From contig OY769916.1 of assembly GCA_963669265.1 (NCBI GenBank), forward strand, positions 1,674,001 to 1,738,000: a DNA stretch of 64,000 nucleotides. Direction: 5' to 3'. Shown here in pieces: positions 1 to 9,190 of this stretch. The DNA is from SZUA-547 sp963669265 (GTDB taxonomy: Bacteria > Pseudomonadota > Alphaproteobacteria > Rhodobacterales > Rhodobacteraceae). Position 1 is the first letter of the stretch. Each line of letters begins with the position of its first letter. The notes beneath the pieces were generated by a model that had not been told where the DNA came from, made no database searches, and saw nothing but the letters and a program-made list of their open reading frames with translations. Both the position numbers and the translations under genes were made by a program.

Positions 1-2469
1 GTTCGGACTGGACGCCGGACTTTGCTCACGATTCTGGCGGCCTGCGCCTTCGCGCTGCCGGCCTTCGCTCAGGTCCGGAGCGGCTCTAACGATCTGATCC
101 TAAGGGAGCTTGCCGGGACGGCCGCCAAGGAAAGCGCGCCGCTCTCGCTGAACACCGAGCGCAGCGGCATGACCAGATACGCCGTTGTGGTGGGCAACGC
201 CGATTACGCGGTGGCGCCCGACCTTCCCAACGCCCGCGAGGACGCCCAGGATATGGCGGCGTTCCTGCGCACGCACGGCTTCCACGTTATCGAGCGCTAC
301 AATCTCGACAAACGGGGCTTTGAGGAGCTCATGCAACATGTGCTCGTGGAGTTCGATGGCAACGCGGAGGTGCTGTTTTACTTCGCGGGGCATGGGTTCC
401 AAATCGGACGACGTAACTATCTGGTGCCTGTCGAGGCGACGCTCGCCTCCATCTACGATGCGCCGTTCGAGACCATCACGCTGGACAACGTGATCTCGAT
501 TCTCAGCGCCCGGTCGCGGATGCAGCTGATGATCCTGGACGCCTGCCGGACCAATCCTTTCACCGACAAGAGAGTGCTGACGGAGGTCGACTCGACCCTG
601 TTCGAGACGCGAGAGGGCTTCCAGTCCATGTCCGCGCCGGTGAACGCGCTGCTGGCGTATTCAACCTCTCCGGGCGCGGTCGCGCTGGACGGGGATGGCG
701 ACAACAGCCCCTATACCAGCGCGTTGTTGAACATCGCCAATGACGACCCGAGCGCGGTGATCACCAATGTTCTGGAGCGCGTCCGCCGTGACGTCTACGA
801 GAAAACCAATGGACGTCAGGTGCCGTGGGAATCCTCGACGCTGGTCGAGCCTTTCGCGTTCTCCATGACGCCAGACTCCGGCGAGGTCGACGCGAGCACC
901 GCCGCCACTGTCGAGGACGTCGCGAGCCGCGGACTGATCGTGGCGACGAACTCGACCGCGTCTTCCAGCCCAGCGGGCGCCGGTCTCGCGCCATTCGACG
1001 TCTCGTCCCGCCTGGAGCGCCGGGTCGTGATCGGACAGTTGTTGGCTGAACGCTTTGGCGCGGACGCCGCGCTGTCGGTCACTGGCGAACTGACCCGCGG
1101 GCGGTTGGTGACATTGGCACCCGACGGCTCTTTCCTGGATTACGGCGGCGCACAGCTATCGGGCGATGCGCTCAGTCGCCTGATTTACCAGTTGTCGCCG
1201 GAGCAGCGTCCGGCGCAGGGTCCGATCGGCGACTACGCCGTGAACGAGATCCTGACGATCTCTGACGCAAGCGGCGCCACCGCCCCGCTTCGGCTGTCGA
1301 TGCAGCCTGACCAGTGCGACTATCTGGCGGGCGATCATCTCGATCCGGACGGCGTCGGCCTTGTGCGGTATCCGAATGAAATCGACCCGGATGCGGCCTT
1401 TGCGGCCTGCGAAGCGTCGGTTGCTGCGAACCCGGAACTGGGGCGGTTTCATTATCAGTTGGGCCGGGCGCAGCTCGCGGTGCGCGACGCGGAAGGCGCC
1501 CGCGCGTCTTTCGAAGCGGCGCGGGATCGCGGACACACCCGCGCTTGGTATGCGCTGGGCGCGCTCGCCGCCAAGGACGAGGCGATCGCGGGCGGATTGG
1601 CGACGACCAAGATCGGCGACACCGCGATCCGGAACTATGTGCAGGGCGTCGAACTGGGCGACCCTTACGCCTACCATGCGCTCGGCAAGCAGCTTTTGCG
1701 CTTCGGCGAAACCGACGCCTGGCGGCGGCGCGGCTTCGACCTCTTGAGCAACGCGGTGGAGCTCGGCCACACGTTCTCGATGAACGAGCTTGGCGTCTAC
1801 TACCTCAAGAAGGACTCCAGCCATTACGATCCCCGCCGCGGGCTGCGCTATTGGATAGAATCCGCCGAGCGCGACGATATCTACGGCTTCAAGAATCTCG
1901 GCGACGTGAACGCCTATGGCATGGGCGAGCAACCGGTGAACCTCGCCGACGCGATGGCCTGGTACCGGAAGGCTTCGGATGGCGGGCATCCCACGGCGCC
2001 GACAGCGTTGGGGCGCGCGCATTACAATGGCGGGCCCGGCGTTGAAGCCAATGTCGCCGAGGCGATCCGCTGGTATGATGTCGGTCTCGCGCGCGGCGAT
2101 GGCTGGGGCGGCGCGAATGCGGCGTGGATCATCGCAAACAAGCGCCCGGCGTCCTATTCTCCGTCCGACGCCGCGATCCGGGCCGCAAGAGCGGCGGTGC
2201 TGCGAAACAGGGATGCCGCGGCTGCGGCGGAAAAAGTGCTCGCGGCGCTGCCGGAAAAGGAGCTCGACCGCGCCTCGCAAACATTGATGACGGAACTCGG
2301 CGAGCCGTTGACCGCTGACGGCGCGTTCGGCAATCAGTCCAAGCAGGCGCTCGACAGGCTCATCGCCGCCGAGGGCTATCCGCCGCTGGACGATTCCGCG
2401 GTGGAGCGCCTGAAATACCTGGCGCAACTCAGCTGGCGACGTTCGGGATTCAGAATCGATCTGTACTGA
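1..2469 (+). CDS. Secreted caspase-like (peptidase C14) protein with Sel1 repeats, 5' end outside window
   Basis: The frame is open to base 1, and the first start-like codon (TTG at 22) already falls in the hydrophobic core of a signal peptide ending in ALPAFAQ. The true start is therefore probably upstream of the window. Numbered from base 22, residues about 50-270 form a caspase-like domain with the His of FAGHG (H124) and the Cys of LDACR (C175), the expected catalytic dyad. Residues about 430-700 hold TPR/Sel1-type repeats, for example WYRKASDGGHPTAPTALG. The C-terminus has a peptidoglycan-binding-like stretch (GAFGNQSKQALDRLI). A periplasmic or surface protease or scaffold is likely. Substrate and pathway are unknown. 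The next gene follows 286 bp later on the same strand. Confidence 0.85.
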   Translation, partial: VRTGRRTLLTILAACAFALPAFAQVRSGSNDLILRELAGTAAKESAPLSLNTERSGMTRYAVVVGNADYAVAPDLPNAREDAQDMAAFLRTHGFHVIERYNLDKRGFEELMQHVLVEFDGNAEVLFYFAGHGFQIGRRNYLVPVEATLASIYDAPFETITLDNVISILSARSRMQLMILDACRTNPFTDKRVLTEVDSTLFETREGFQSMSAPVNALLAYSTSPGAVALDGDGDNSPYTSALLNIANDDPSAVITNVLERVRRDVYEKTNGRQVPWESSTLVEPFAFSMTPDSGEVDASTAATVEDVASRGLIVATNSTASSSPAGAGLAPFDVSSRLERRVVIGQLLAERFGADAALSVTGELTRGRLVTLAPDGSFLDYGGAQLSGDALSRLIYQLSPEQRPAQGPIGDYAVNEILTISDASGATAPLRLSMQPDQCDYLAGDHLDPDGVGLVRYPNEIDPDAAFAACEASVAANPELGRFHYQLGRAQLAVRDAEGARASFEAARDRGHTRAWYALGALAAKDEAIAGGLATTKIGDTAIRNYVQGVELGDPYAYHALGKQLLRFGETDAWRRRGFDLLSNAVELGHTFSMNELGVYYLKKDSSHYDPRRGLRYWIESAERDDIYGFKNLGDVNAYGMGEQPVNLADAMAWYRKASDGGHPTAPTALGRAHYNGGPGVEANVAEAIRWYDVGLARGDGWGGANAAWIIANKRPASYSPSDAAIRAARAAVLRNRDAAAAAEKVLAALPEKELDRASQTLMTELGEPLTADGAFGNQSKQALDRLIAAEGYPPLDDSAVERLKYLAQLSWRRSGFRIDLY

Positions 2470-2593
2470 TCCGGCCGCGCGCAGGCGCGGTGCACGCTTT
2501 CCAGTGCGTGTTCAACCCTGGTCTAAGCGTGCTTGCAACTCGTGGAAGCGCTGTCGACAGGCGTTGCCATTCCTTTTCGGTTTCGAGCCGAGG

Positions 2594-2639
2594 ATGATCA
2601 GCAGATGAGGTTGCGGCCGGAGCATGAGCGGCTGATCAT
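2594..2639. repeat. Inverted repeat ATGATCAGC-N28-GCTGATCAT
   Basis: Two perfect 9-bp arms (2594-2602 and 2631-2639) each contain the palindrome TGATCA. They lie in the 286-bp gap between the caspase-like gene and the large unknown gene, about 115 bp before the latter's start. This could be a paired operator or a large stem-loop. No regulator is assigned. Confidence 0.4.
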
Positions 2640-2755
2640 TCCGTGCGCGACGACCGAAGCCTCTGCGCCTTCGCTCGTTTCAGGTTCCAGACAGTTTCCG
2701 TTTGCCGCGAGCACGGTTAGATTGGTTCACCGCATTTCATCAAGCGAGGCCCCCA

Positions 2756-5700
2756 ATGAAAGCCAAAGCTAAGGCTAAACTCGACTCGGATTGGTGGAAA
2801 AAGGAACAGCCCAAGGGCTTGAAGAAGAGCGCGCCGAAGTTCGCGGCCGCTCTCACCCAATATGAGAAATGGGATTCAGCGTTAGATAAGGACGCTGAGA
2901 AGGCGATTCCTCTTTGCCATGACGCGCTCGACCACATCCTGAAAACCGCCAAGGAGGTGGTGAAGGAGGTTGACGCGAAACTAAAGGAGAAGGGTCTCAA
3001 GCCAGCGGAAAGAACCGATCTGGAAAACACCAAGCTTGTGATGGTCAAGCCGTTGGAAGCCGTCGTCGTCGAAGCCACGAAAGAACTGGTGAAGCTGGAC
3101 GACGAGGCGCGAAAGGCGGACTCCAAGGATGACAAGAAAGACACCGGCAAGGCCAGCGCATCGAAGGACGACGCCAAGGACGAAAAGCAGGACGAGGACG
3201 ACGCGGGCGACTCGCTGAAGAACGCAGCGGCGCATAAGGACTATGTCGTGAAGATGCTCAAGAAGCTGAAGTCGAAAACCTTCAACTTCGCCGTCGGTTT
3301 GCCCACGACAAAGCCTGAGGACATGCGCATCAGTTTTCATCCGACAAAGGGCGGGCGCGCGCTCGCCAGCACGTTGCGGAGCGAGATCAAGGCCAAGAAA
3401 GTCGCCTTCGGCCGCGCGGGCATGAAGGGCTTGGCCGAAGAAGTCGGGCTGACATCACAGTCGAAAACCCTGGACCTGATGATCGACGGCACGGCGCCGT
3501 CCGGCCTCGCCAAACGCCTGCGGATGATGTTTCGCGATCTCGGCATCAGCAAATCCACGAAGATCCGCCTGCTCAGCGAAGACGGGCAGATGCTGGAGGC
3601 GGATGAGGAAGACTCGACGAAGGACGTCGACGAGATCAAGGACCGGATCGCCAAGGCGACCGCCTATGTGAACAAGAATCTCGATGCTTCGCGCACCCGA
3701 ATGCTGACCGAACTGTCCGAGCCGCTGAACCTGGCGATGCAGAAAAAGCCAAGGGAGGCGCTGGCGGAGCTGAACACGGTGCTCGCCCGGATCGCCGACG
3801 CCGAAGCGCAGGAGAAGAAAGACCAAACCAAGGACGCGGTAGACGGGCGTCAGGATGGAGAGGCGATCAAAAAGCGGATCGCCCAGGCGACGAAATACAT
3901 CAAAGACAACCTCGGCGACTACGCCAACCCGTTCCTCAGGAAACTGGCGGAGCCGATCGAATTGGCGGGGCGTAAAAAATTCGCCGACGCTGATCTGGCG
4001 CTCAACAAGATCCTGAAGGAAATCGCCGAGCATCAGAAGAAAGAGGGCGCCGAGCCGAAGACAGATGACATTCAGCCGGACGCCAAAGCAAAGAAAAAGG
4101 CGGCGCTGATCTCGGCGTTGAACAAGCTTTCCGACAGCGCGCTGAGCCTGGGCCTGCCAAAGGAAGGCTGGGACGAGATCAAGAAGATGCGCGGACGGCT
4201 TGAGCGCGCATCGAAAAAGCTCGAAGCGGATTTCGATGCGGCGAAGGCGCTGATTCAGAAACTTTCGAAGACGCTGAAGGACAATCGCCCGGTCGAACAG
4301 GTGAAGCGATTGGACGCTCTGATGAACCGGCTGACGAAGCTCAGTCCGAGCGACGACAACGACACGCTGACCAAGCTTGGCGGCCAGGCCCGCAAAATGA
4401 TCTCCACCCGCGACGCCAAACGCGAGGGGCCGAACGCTGACGACGTGATGGATCGGATCGACGAAAAGATCACCGAGTTAGAGGCGGACGAGGCCGCCAT
4501 GAAGCTGAAACAGCAAGGGTTGGGCGGGGCCTTGCCCCTGCAGAACGATCACGTCCTCGGCGCGATCAAGGATGTACCGTTCTTCAAACAGCAATTGATG
4601 ACCACAGATGACAGCGGCGGCGAGGTGGAGAAACGCAACCGTCAGGGCCAGACGCTGACGGAGAATATCAAGCAGCAGCTCGACGTATTCCAAAAGAACT
4701 TCACCGCCTCGAACAGCGCCGTCACCGAGAATGCGATGAAGATGCTCGTCGCGCTGAAAGCGGTCAGCCGGGAAGTGGCGGGCGACAACAACCTGTCGCG
4801 CCAGCCGACCTTCACGAAGAAGACCCTGCAATACTACCGAGAGGATCTGATCAAGGCGATGGCCAAGGACGACGCCGGTCCGCCCGAGGGCGATCTGGCG
4901 GCTTCGATGAAGCTGTTGGATGCGCTGGCTAGCGACGACCCGCTCCGCCCTTATATGGAGATGGAAGTCGTCACCGGCGTACGCAATCTCGACTTCGAAA
5001 GATCGCAGAAGGTCGCCCCGGAAAAAGTGGTCGAGCGTGTGCGCGACATGGCCGAAAAGGGCGGGGTTGAACCGAGCGAGATGATGAAAATCCTGTCCCA
5101 GATGCATCAGATGGAGCTGGGCGCCTTCACCAAGGACGAGGTGAAGAAGGGCGAGCTGAAAAACTATGACGAAGACGGCAAGCTGGTTACAAATTTCAAC
5201 GTCTCCCGTTTGACCGGAGAGACGCCGCCGGAACTGTTCGACGCTGTCGTCGGTGATTTCGACGACAAGGGGCGGCCAGCCTTTGGTCCGGGCGGGATGA
5301 AATACTCGAAAGAAGCGAAGCAGAAGCTGGATTCGTTGCGACAAGCGGTGGGCGCCTGGGACACGGGGGCGACAACCCGGCCGCTGCCGGACGGAACGGG
5401 ACCGGACGCCAAAAACAAAAAGACGCCGAAGGAAGACTATAGCGACAAGGAGGTCGCGGCGAAGATCAAGGCGGAGCAGGACGCCAAGCGCGCAAAGCTG
5501 ATCAAAGTCGTCAACAGAGCCTCGCGCAAAGCGCAGGCGAGAGGCGAGACCATCATCGACCGGCGGCTAGAGACGCCCAAAGGCGCCGACTATGTCCCAC
5601 CGGTCGGCCTGAAGGACGAGGGTTTGAACCCCGAGGAACAGGAGCAGTTCTCAGGTCCGTTGACTGAGAAACAATATCGCTTTCTGCGCGCCGGAATTCG

Positions 5701-7129
5701 GGAGGAGTTGGATTCCACGGTCGACGAGGATCCTCAGAAAGCCGAGGAGTTGGTCGTCGATGTCTTCGTCGAGATCTATGGATTTCCGAAGAAGCAAGCC
5801 AAGACCATGTTCGCCAAGTGTCGCGAATTTCTGAACCAAGCTCCGATGACCATCACCGTCAACGCGGACGACATGTTCAACAATGACGGCAACCCGGCCT
5901 ATTCGAAGGACTACTCGCCGGCCCAGATCCGCGCGAAAAAAGTCGAGGACGACGCCGAGCGCTTTGGAGACGGTGCCGAGGAGTCGGAGCAAAAGACACG
6001 CTCTATGGCGCCCGGCCCGACAGATCGCGGCAAGGAATACGGGCGCTGGCGAGAGGAAAAGGACGAACGCGAGACCGGGGGCAATTCGTTCTTGCCGGAC
6101 GAGAATGCGGTCTTCGGCGCCGTCAACGTCAATTATCCCCGCACCGATGGCGGCGATGGCGGCATATATGGCAAAGAGCATTTGGTGATGAAGGACTCGG
6201 TGAAGTCGGTCAGCACGTTTTGCTTCACCACGGCCGGCAAGGAACGACGCGACATGTCAATGATCCTGCTCGACATGGCGCGGCATCCGAAGGGCAAGAC
6301 CTTCTACCTGCCACTGCTGATGAACAACGCCATGAATGCCGACAAGACCGTGGACATCCACAACCAGCTGGATCTGGAGTTTCACTGCTACGGCCCCATC
6401 GATCTGACGAAGGATGTCGATCAGATCTCTGTCCCGTCGCCCGACACCTCGAAGGATCCCGAAGAAAAACGTCGGCTGGAGTTCCTGCACAAGAAAGTCA
6501 CGAAATTCTCCGAAAACCGCATGAAGCCGCCTGTTCAGTGGGAAAGCCTCGACGCGAAGGACGTGCACAGACCCGCTGAGGCGATGGAAGATGTTCGTGC
6601 GGCGGCTGTGGGGATAGACAAGAAAACTGATCCAGAGCTGTTTGAATGCCAGAAACTTTTGAACGCCTTCAATGACGCGCTGCCGTCTTTCGACGGTAAC
6701 CTTCCAAACTTCAAGAACAAGAGGGACTCGTATATCGCGGCCGCGGACGCCTTTCTGAAGAAATACGATTCCGACTCGAGCGCCAGCATGAAAAAGAAGT
6801 GCAAGAAGGTGAAAAAGGACCGCGACGACGCCAAGGCCCTATTTATTCGTGTCCAGAACGAACTCACCCATAAAGACAAAAGGCTTCAGGACTTTTTTGG
6901 CCATTGCTACGCGATCGAGACTCTGACGACCTCGCCCAATGCGCTGACACGCGTGTCGGAATTCCCGGCGTTGATCAAGGCCATTCGCAAAGTAGATAAG
7001 ACGAAACGCCCGGACACAGCTGAGATCAAGGCGCGCGCCAAAGCGGCGGTCGGTCGCGCGATCAAGCTCTGCGAGCTCGACGGCGTTGAGGCGCCAGACA
7101 GCGTAACCAAACTTCACGCCGCGCTCTAG
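2756..7129 (+). CDS. Very large charged protein of unknown function (1458 aa)
   Basis: I do not recognise this protein. The frame is open from a TTG at 2702, but the ATG at 2756 behind GCGAGG is the better start. There is no signal peptide or membrane segment. The N-terminal 190 residues are rich in Lys, Asp, Glu and Ala and look helical or coiled-coil. Residues about 294-360 and 371-435 are tandem copies of one unit (IKDRIAKATAYVNKNL and IKKRIAQATKYIKDNL, each followed by a similar helix with PLNLA or PIELA). Residues about 1116-1230 (FGAVNVNYPR, YGKEHLVMKDSV, then an Asn/His-rich part) look like a compact globular domain. A helical C-terminal region follows. An ART-like or other toxin/effector domain is only a guess. 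The upstream neighbour is the caspase-like protein. Confidence 0.75.
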   Translation: MKAKAKAKLDSDWWKKEQPKGLKKSAPKFAAALTQYEKWDSALDKDAEKAIPLCHDALDHILKTAKEVVKEVDAKLKEKGLKPAERTDLENTKLVMVKPLEAVVVEATKELVKLDDEARKADSKDDKKDTGKASASKDDAKDEKQDEDDAGDSLKNAAAHKDYVVKMLKKLKSKTFNFAVGLPTTKPEDMRISFHPTKGGRALASTLRSEIKAKKVAFGRAGMKGLAEEVGLTSQSKTLDLMIDGTAPSGLAKRLRMMFRDLGISKSTKIRLLSEDGQMLEADEEDSTKDVDEIKDRIAKATAYVNKNLDASRTRMLTELSEPLNLAMQKKPREALAELNTVLARIADAEAQEKKDQTKDAVDGRQDGEAIKKRIAQATKYIKDNLGDYANPFLRKLAEPIELAGRKKFADADLALNKILKEIAEHQKKEGAEPKTDDIQPDAKAKKKAALISALNKLSDSALSLGLPKEGWDEIKKMRGRLERASKKLEADFDAAKALIQKLSKTLKDNRPVEQVKRLDALMNRLTKLSPSDDNDTLTKLGGQARKMISTRDAKREGPNADDVMDRIDEKITELEADEAAMKLKQQGLGGALPLQNDHVLGAIKDVPFFKQQLMTTDDSGGEVEKRNRQGQTLTENIKQQLDVFQKNFTASNSAVTENAMKMLVALKAVSREVAGDNNLSRQPTFTKKTLQYYREDLIKAMAKDDAGPPEGDLAASMKLLDALASDDPLRPYMEMEVVTGVRNLDFERSQKVAPEKVVERVRDMAEKGGVEPSEMMKILSQMHQMELGAFTKDEVKKGELKNYDEDGKLVTNFNVSRLTGETPPELFDAVVGDFDDKGRPAFGPGGMKYSKEAKQKLDSLRQAVGAWDTGATTRPLPDGTGPDAKNKKTPKEDYSDKEVAAKIKAEQDAKRAKLIKVVNRASRKAQARGETIIDRRLETPKGADYVPPVGLKDEGLNPEEQEQFSGPLTEKQYRFLRAGIREELDSTVDEDPQKAEELVVDVFVEIYGFPKKQAKTMFAKCREFLNQAPMTITVNADDMFNNDGNPAYSKDYSPAQIRAKKVEDDAERFGDGAEESEQKTRSMAPGPTDRGKEYGRWREEKDERETGGNSFLPDENAVFGAVNVNYPRTDGGDGGIYGKEHLVMKDSVKSVSTFCFTTAGKERRDMSMILLDMARHPKGKTFYLPLLMNNAMNADKTVDIHNQLDLEFHCYGPIDLTKDVDQISVPSPDTSKDPEEKRRLEFLHKKVTKFSENRMKPPVQWESLDAKDVHRPAEAMEDVRAAAVGIDKKTDPELFECQKLLNAFNDALPSFDGNLPNFKNKRDSYIAAADAFLKKYDSDSSASMKKKCKKVKKDRDDAKALFIRVQNELTHKDKRLQDFFGHCYAIETLTTSPNALTRVSEFPALIKAIRKVDKTKRPDTAEIKARAKAAVGRAIKLCELDGVEAPDSVTKLHAAL

Positions 7130-7431
7130 GCGCCAAAGTCTCTGCAGGCGACCCGCGGAAGGTGCCCGCCGACCGCGTCGAACACCGACTGGACGAAATT
7201 CTCCAGATAGCCCGGCTGCATGAACACCCGGGTTCGGGCGCGCAGACCAGATGTGCCAGTTTTCTGGCGGTCAATCGGCGCTGTCCGGTCAATCTGCACG
7301 GCCATCAAGCGTCTCGCGAAAAGGCGTCAGGCCATAAGGAAGGCTCGGCGCATCTTACGCGCGCCGACATAGAGAGCGGCGCAGACCGCCGCTCTTCCGC
7401 AAACGCATTTCCAAACGCGCCGCCACCTCGC
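7130..7431. other. 302-bp gap between convergent genes
   Basis: This lies between the large unknown gene (+) and cysK (-). I see one imperfectly supported hairpin (7373-7395) and no convincing gene. A short minus-strand frame (7126-7308) reads protein-like at its C-terminus (GYLENFVQSVFDAVGG) and could be a gene remnant, but it has no good start or ribosome site. Confidence 0.5.
7373..7395. terminator. Hairpin between convergent genes
   Basis: AGAGCGGC-N7-GCCGCTCT is a perfect 8-bp stem located 36 bp after the cysK stop on the minus strand. There is no T-run on either side, so termination is uncertain. Confidence 0.3.
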
Positions 7432-8523
7432 CTATGTCTCCAGCGGGAATTTCGCCGTCGGCGTGGAATGCGACAGCGCCCGCTCTTCATCATCCATTTC
7501 TTCGACGATGTCGTCGAAGAGCGGCGAGGAGAGGTACCGCTCCCCTGTATCGGGCAGCATGACAAGAAAGACGGAGCCGGGCTCGGCTTTCTCCGCGACC
7601 TGCATGGCGATGGCGAAGGTGGAACCGCCTGAGACGCCGGTGAAGATCCCCTCCTTTTGCGCCAGGGTCTTCGCCCACTCCATACCGACTAGGCCCGGCA
7701 CGGGGATAAGCTGATCGACAACGTTTGCATCCAGCGCCTCCTGCAGCACCAGCGGGATAAAATCCGGGGTCCAGCCCTGAATCGGATGCGGCTCAAACGC
7801 CGGGTGGCTGCCCGCTGGCGAGCCGTCCTCGTTTCGCGCCTGGGCCTCGCCGCTGCTGACGAGCGCGGCGTTGGCGGGCTCCGAGAGAATGAATTTCACC
7901 TCCGGGCGCTCTTTCTTCAAAACCCGACCGACGCCCGTCACTGTGCCGCCGGTGCCATAGCCCGAGACGAAGTAATCCAGCCTTTGACCCTCAAAATCGG
8001 TCAAAATCTCCCGCGCCGTGGTGGCTTCGTGAATATCCGCATTCGCCGCCGTCTCAAACTGCCGCGCCAGAAACCAACCGTTTTTCTCAGCTAGTTCCTC
8101 GGCTTTGACATACATGCCATAGCCTTTCATCTCACGCGGTGTCAGCACCACCTTGGCGCCCAGCATCCGCATCAGGCGGCGCCGCTCGATGGAGAAACTG
8201 TCCGCCATGGTCACGACCAGCGGATAACCCTTGGCGGCGCAGACCATCGCCAGACCGATGCCGGTGTTGCCTGAGGTCGCCTCGACCACGGTCTGGCCGG
8301 GTTTCAGCGTCCCGTTGCGCTCCGCCGCCTCGATGATGTTGACCGCGAGCCGGTCCTTGACCGAGGCGGCGGGGTTGAACGCCTCAGCCTTGACATAGAG
8401 TGTAACGTGGTCCGGTGCGATATTGTTTATGCGAATGGCGGGTGTATCGCCTATCGTATCAAGCACGCTGTCAAACAGTCGCCCGCGTCCATTCGTTGTT
8501 CTGATTCCGTCCTCAAGGGCCAT
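7432..8523 (-). CDS. cysK: Cysteine synthase (O-acetylserine sulfhydrylase)
   Basis: PLP-dependent beta-replacement enzyme making cysteine from O-acetylserine and sulfide in the cytosol. The Schiff-base lysine is in NPAASVKDR (K56). The substrate loop TSGNTG is at residues 83-88, and the PLP phosphate loop SGYGTGGTVTG is near residues 187-197. At 363 aa it is longer than the usual 310-325 aa. The extra sequence is an acidic C-terminal tail after GERYLSS and a short N-terminal extension. The ATG start follows GGGAGGA at good spacing. It is single-gene, convergent with the large unknown gene. The family also contains cystathionine beta-synthase-like proteins, but no extra domain is seen. Confidence 0.9.
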   Translation of the reverse strand: MALEDGIRTTNGRGRLFDSVLDTIGDTPAIRINNIAPDHVTLYVKAEAFNPAASVKDRLAVNIIEAAERNGTLKPGQTVVEATSGNTGIGLAMVCAAKGYPLVVTMADSFSIERRRLMRMLGAKVVLTPREMKGYGMYVKAEELAEKNGWFLARQFETAANADIHEATTAREILTDFEGQRLDYFVSGYGTGGTVTGVGRVLKKERPEVKFILSEPANAALVSSGEAQARNEDGSPAGSHPAFEPHPIQGWTPDFIPLVLQEALDANVVDQLIPVPGLVGMEWAKTLAQKEGIFTGVSGGSTFAIAMQVAEKAEPGSVFLVMLPDTGERYLSSPLFDDIVEEMDDEERALSHSTPTAKFPLET

Positions 8524-8636
8524 GCTGTCCTCCCACTCTGTTCTTTCAGCCGTATTGGCGGCGACTCCCCCATGAAGGCCGCGCGCAATGTTGCCCTATA
8601 AGAACTTCGAGAGGAAGCGTGACGCCGCAGCGCGGT

Positions 8637-9065
8637 TCAGCCCTGCTCGCCCTTGATATGTCCGTGCTCGATCACGGCGGCCGAAACCGATCCATAGGCC
8701 TGCCGCCAGGCGCTCTCCAACTCCGGCGTGAACCTGTCGCCCAGCATCGCCGCCAATGTCAGCATCAGCGCGTCGCCCATATAGTCGAAATGCTCCGTCT
8801 TGACGCCCAGCACCGCGTGCCCCTCGCCCAACTCATCGAGTTTCGCGGTCAGCGACTCCGGATCGCGCAGACCTTCGACGATCAGGCCCAGCGTCGTCAT
8901 GAACTTCATGCCCTGCCCTTCCAGATCGTCGCGGAACATGGGCTTCAAATGGGGCGCGCGCCGGAAGAGCCGCTCATACATGTCTGACGAGGCGTGTTCA
9001 GCGCTGTTCATGAGAGTCTCAAAACTCTCTTGCACAAGCTCGATCTGTCGGTCGGTAAGCTGCAT
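8637..9065 (-). CDS. Single-domain bacterial globin
   Basis: A 142-residue haem globin resembling Vitreoscilla haemoglobin or the globin part of flavohaemoglobin. The proximal His is in GEGHAVLGVKTEHF (H83), and the CD1 Phe is in LKPMFR (F44). There is no FAD/NAD reductase domain. A longer frame reaches 9161, but the ATG at 9065 is preceded by AGGGAG and begins directly with helix A (MQLTDRQIELVQ). Likely roles are oxygen or NO binding. The gene lies 125 bp downstream of the glycosyltransferase on the same strand. The nitrate reductase genes are 22 kb away, so an NO link is only speculation. Confidence 0.85.
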   Translation of the reverse strand: MQLTDRQIELVQESFETLMNSAEHASSDMYERLFRRAPHLKPMFRDDLEGQGMKFMTTLGLIVEGLRDPESLTAKLDELGEGHAVLGVKTEHFDYMGDALMLTLAAMLGDRFTPELESAWRQAYGSVSAAVIEHGHIKGEQG

Positions 9066-9190
9066 GATAGGCTCCCTGCTTTCGCGAATAGCGCGAACGT
9101 ACCGGCGGGACCCGTCCGCCGTCCTTGATGGAGCGCAAGTCTGTCCACCCGCGCGCGACATGCTTCAGCGCTTCGGTCTCGCCTCAGCGC

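Noticed and set aside
1156..2427. 423-codon minus-strand open frame opposite the caspase-like gene
   Set aside because: Low-complexity Arg/His-rich translation, no ribosome site, and it mirrors the codon bias of the well-supported plus-strand gene.
7126..7308. Possible 60-aa minus-strand gene between the large unknown gene and cysK
   Set aside because: It overlaps the 3' end of the convergent gene and lacks a start signal. It may be a remnant, but I cannot support it as a gene.
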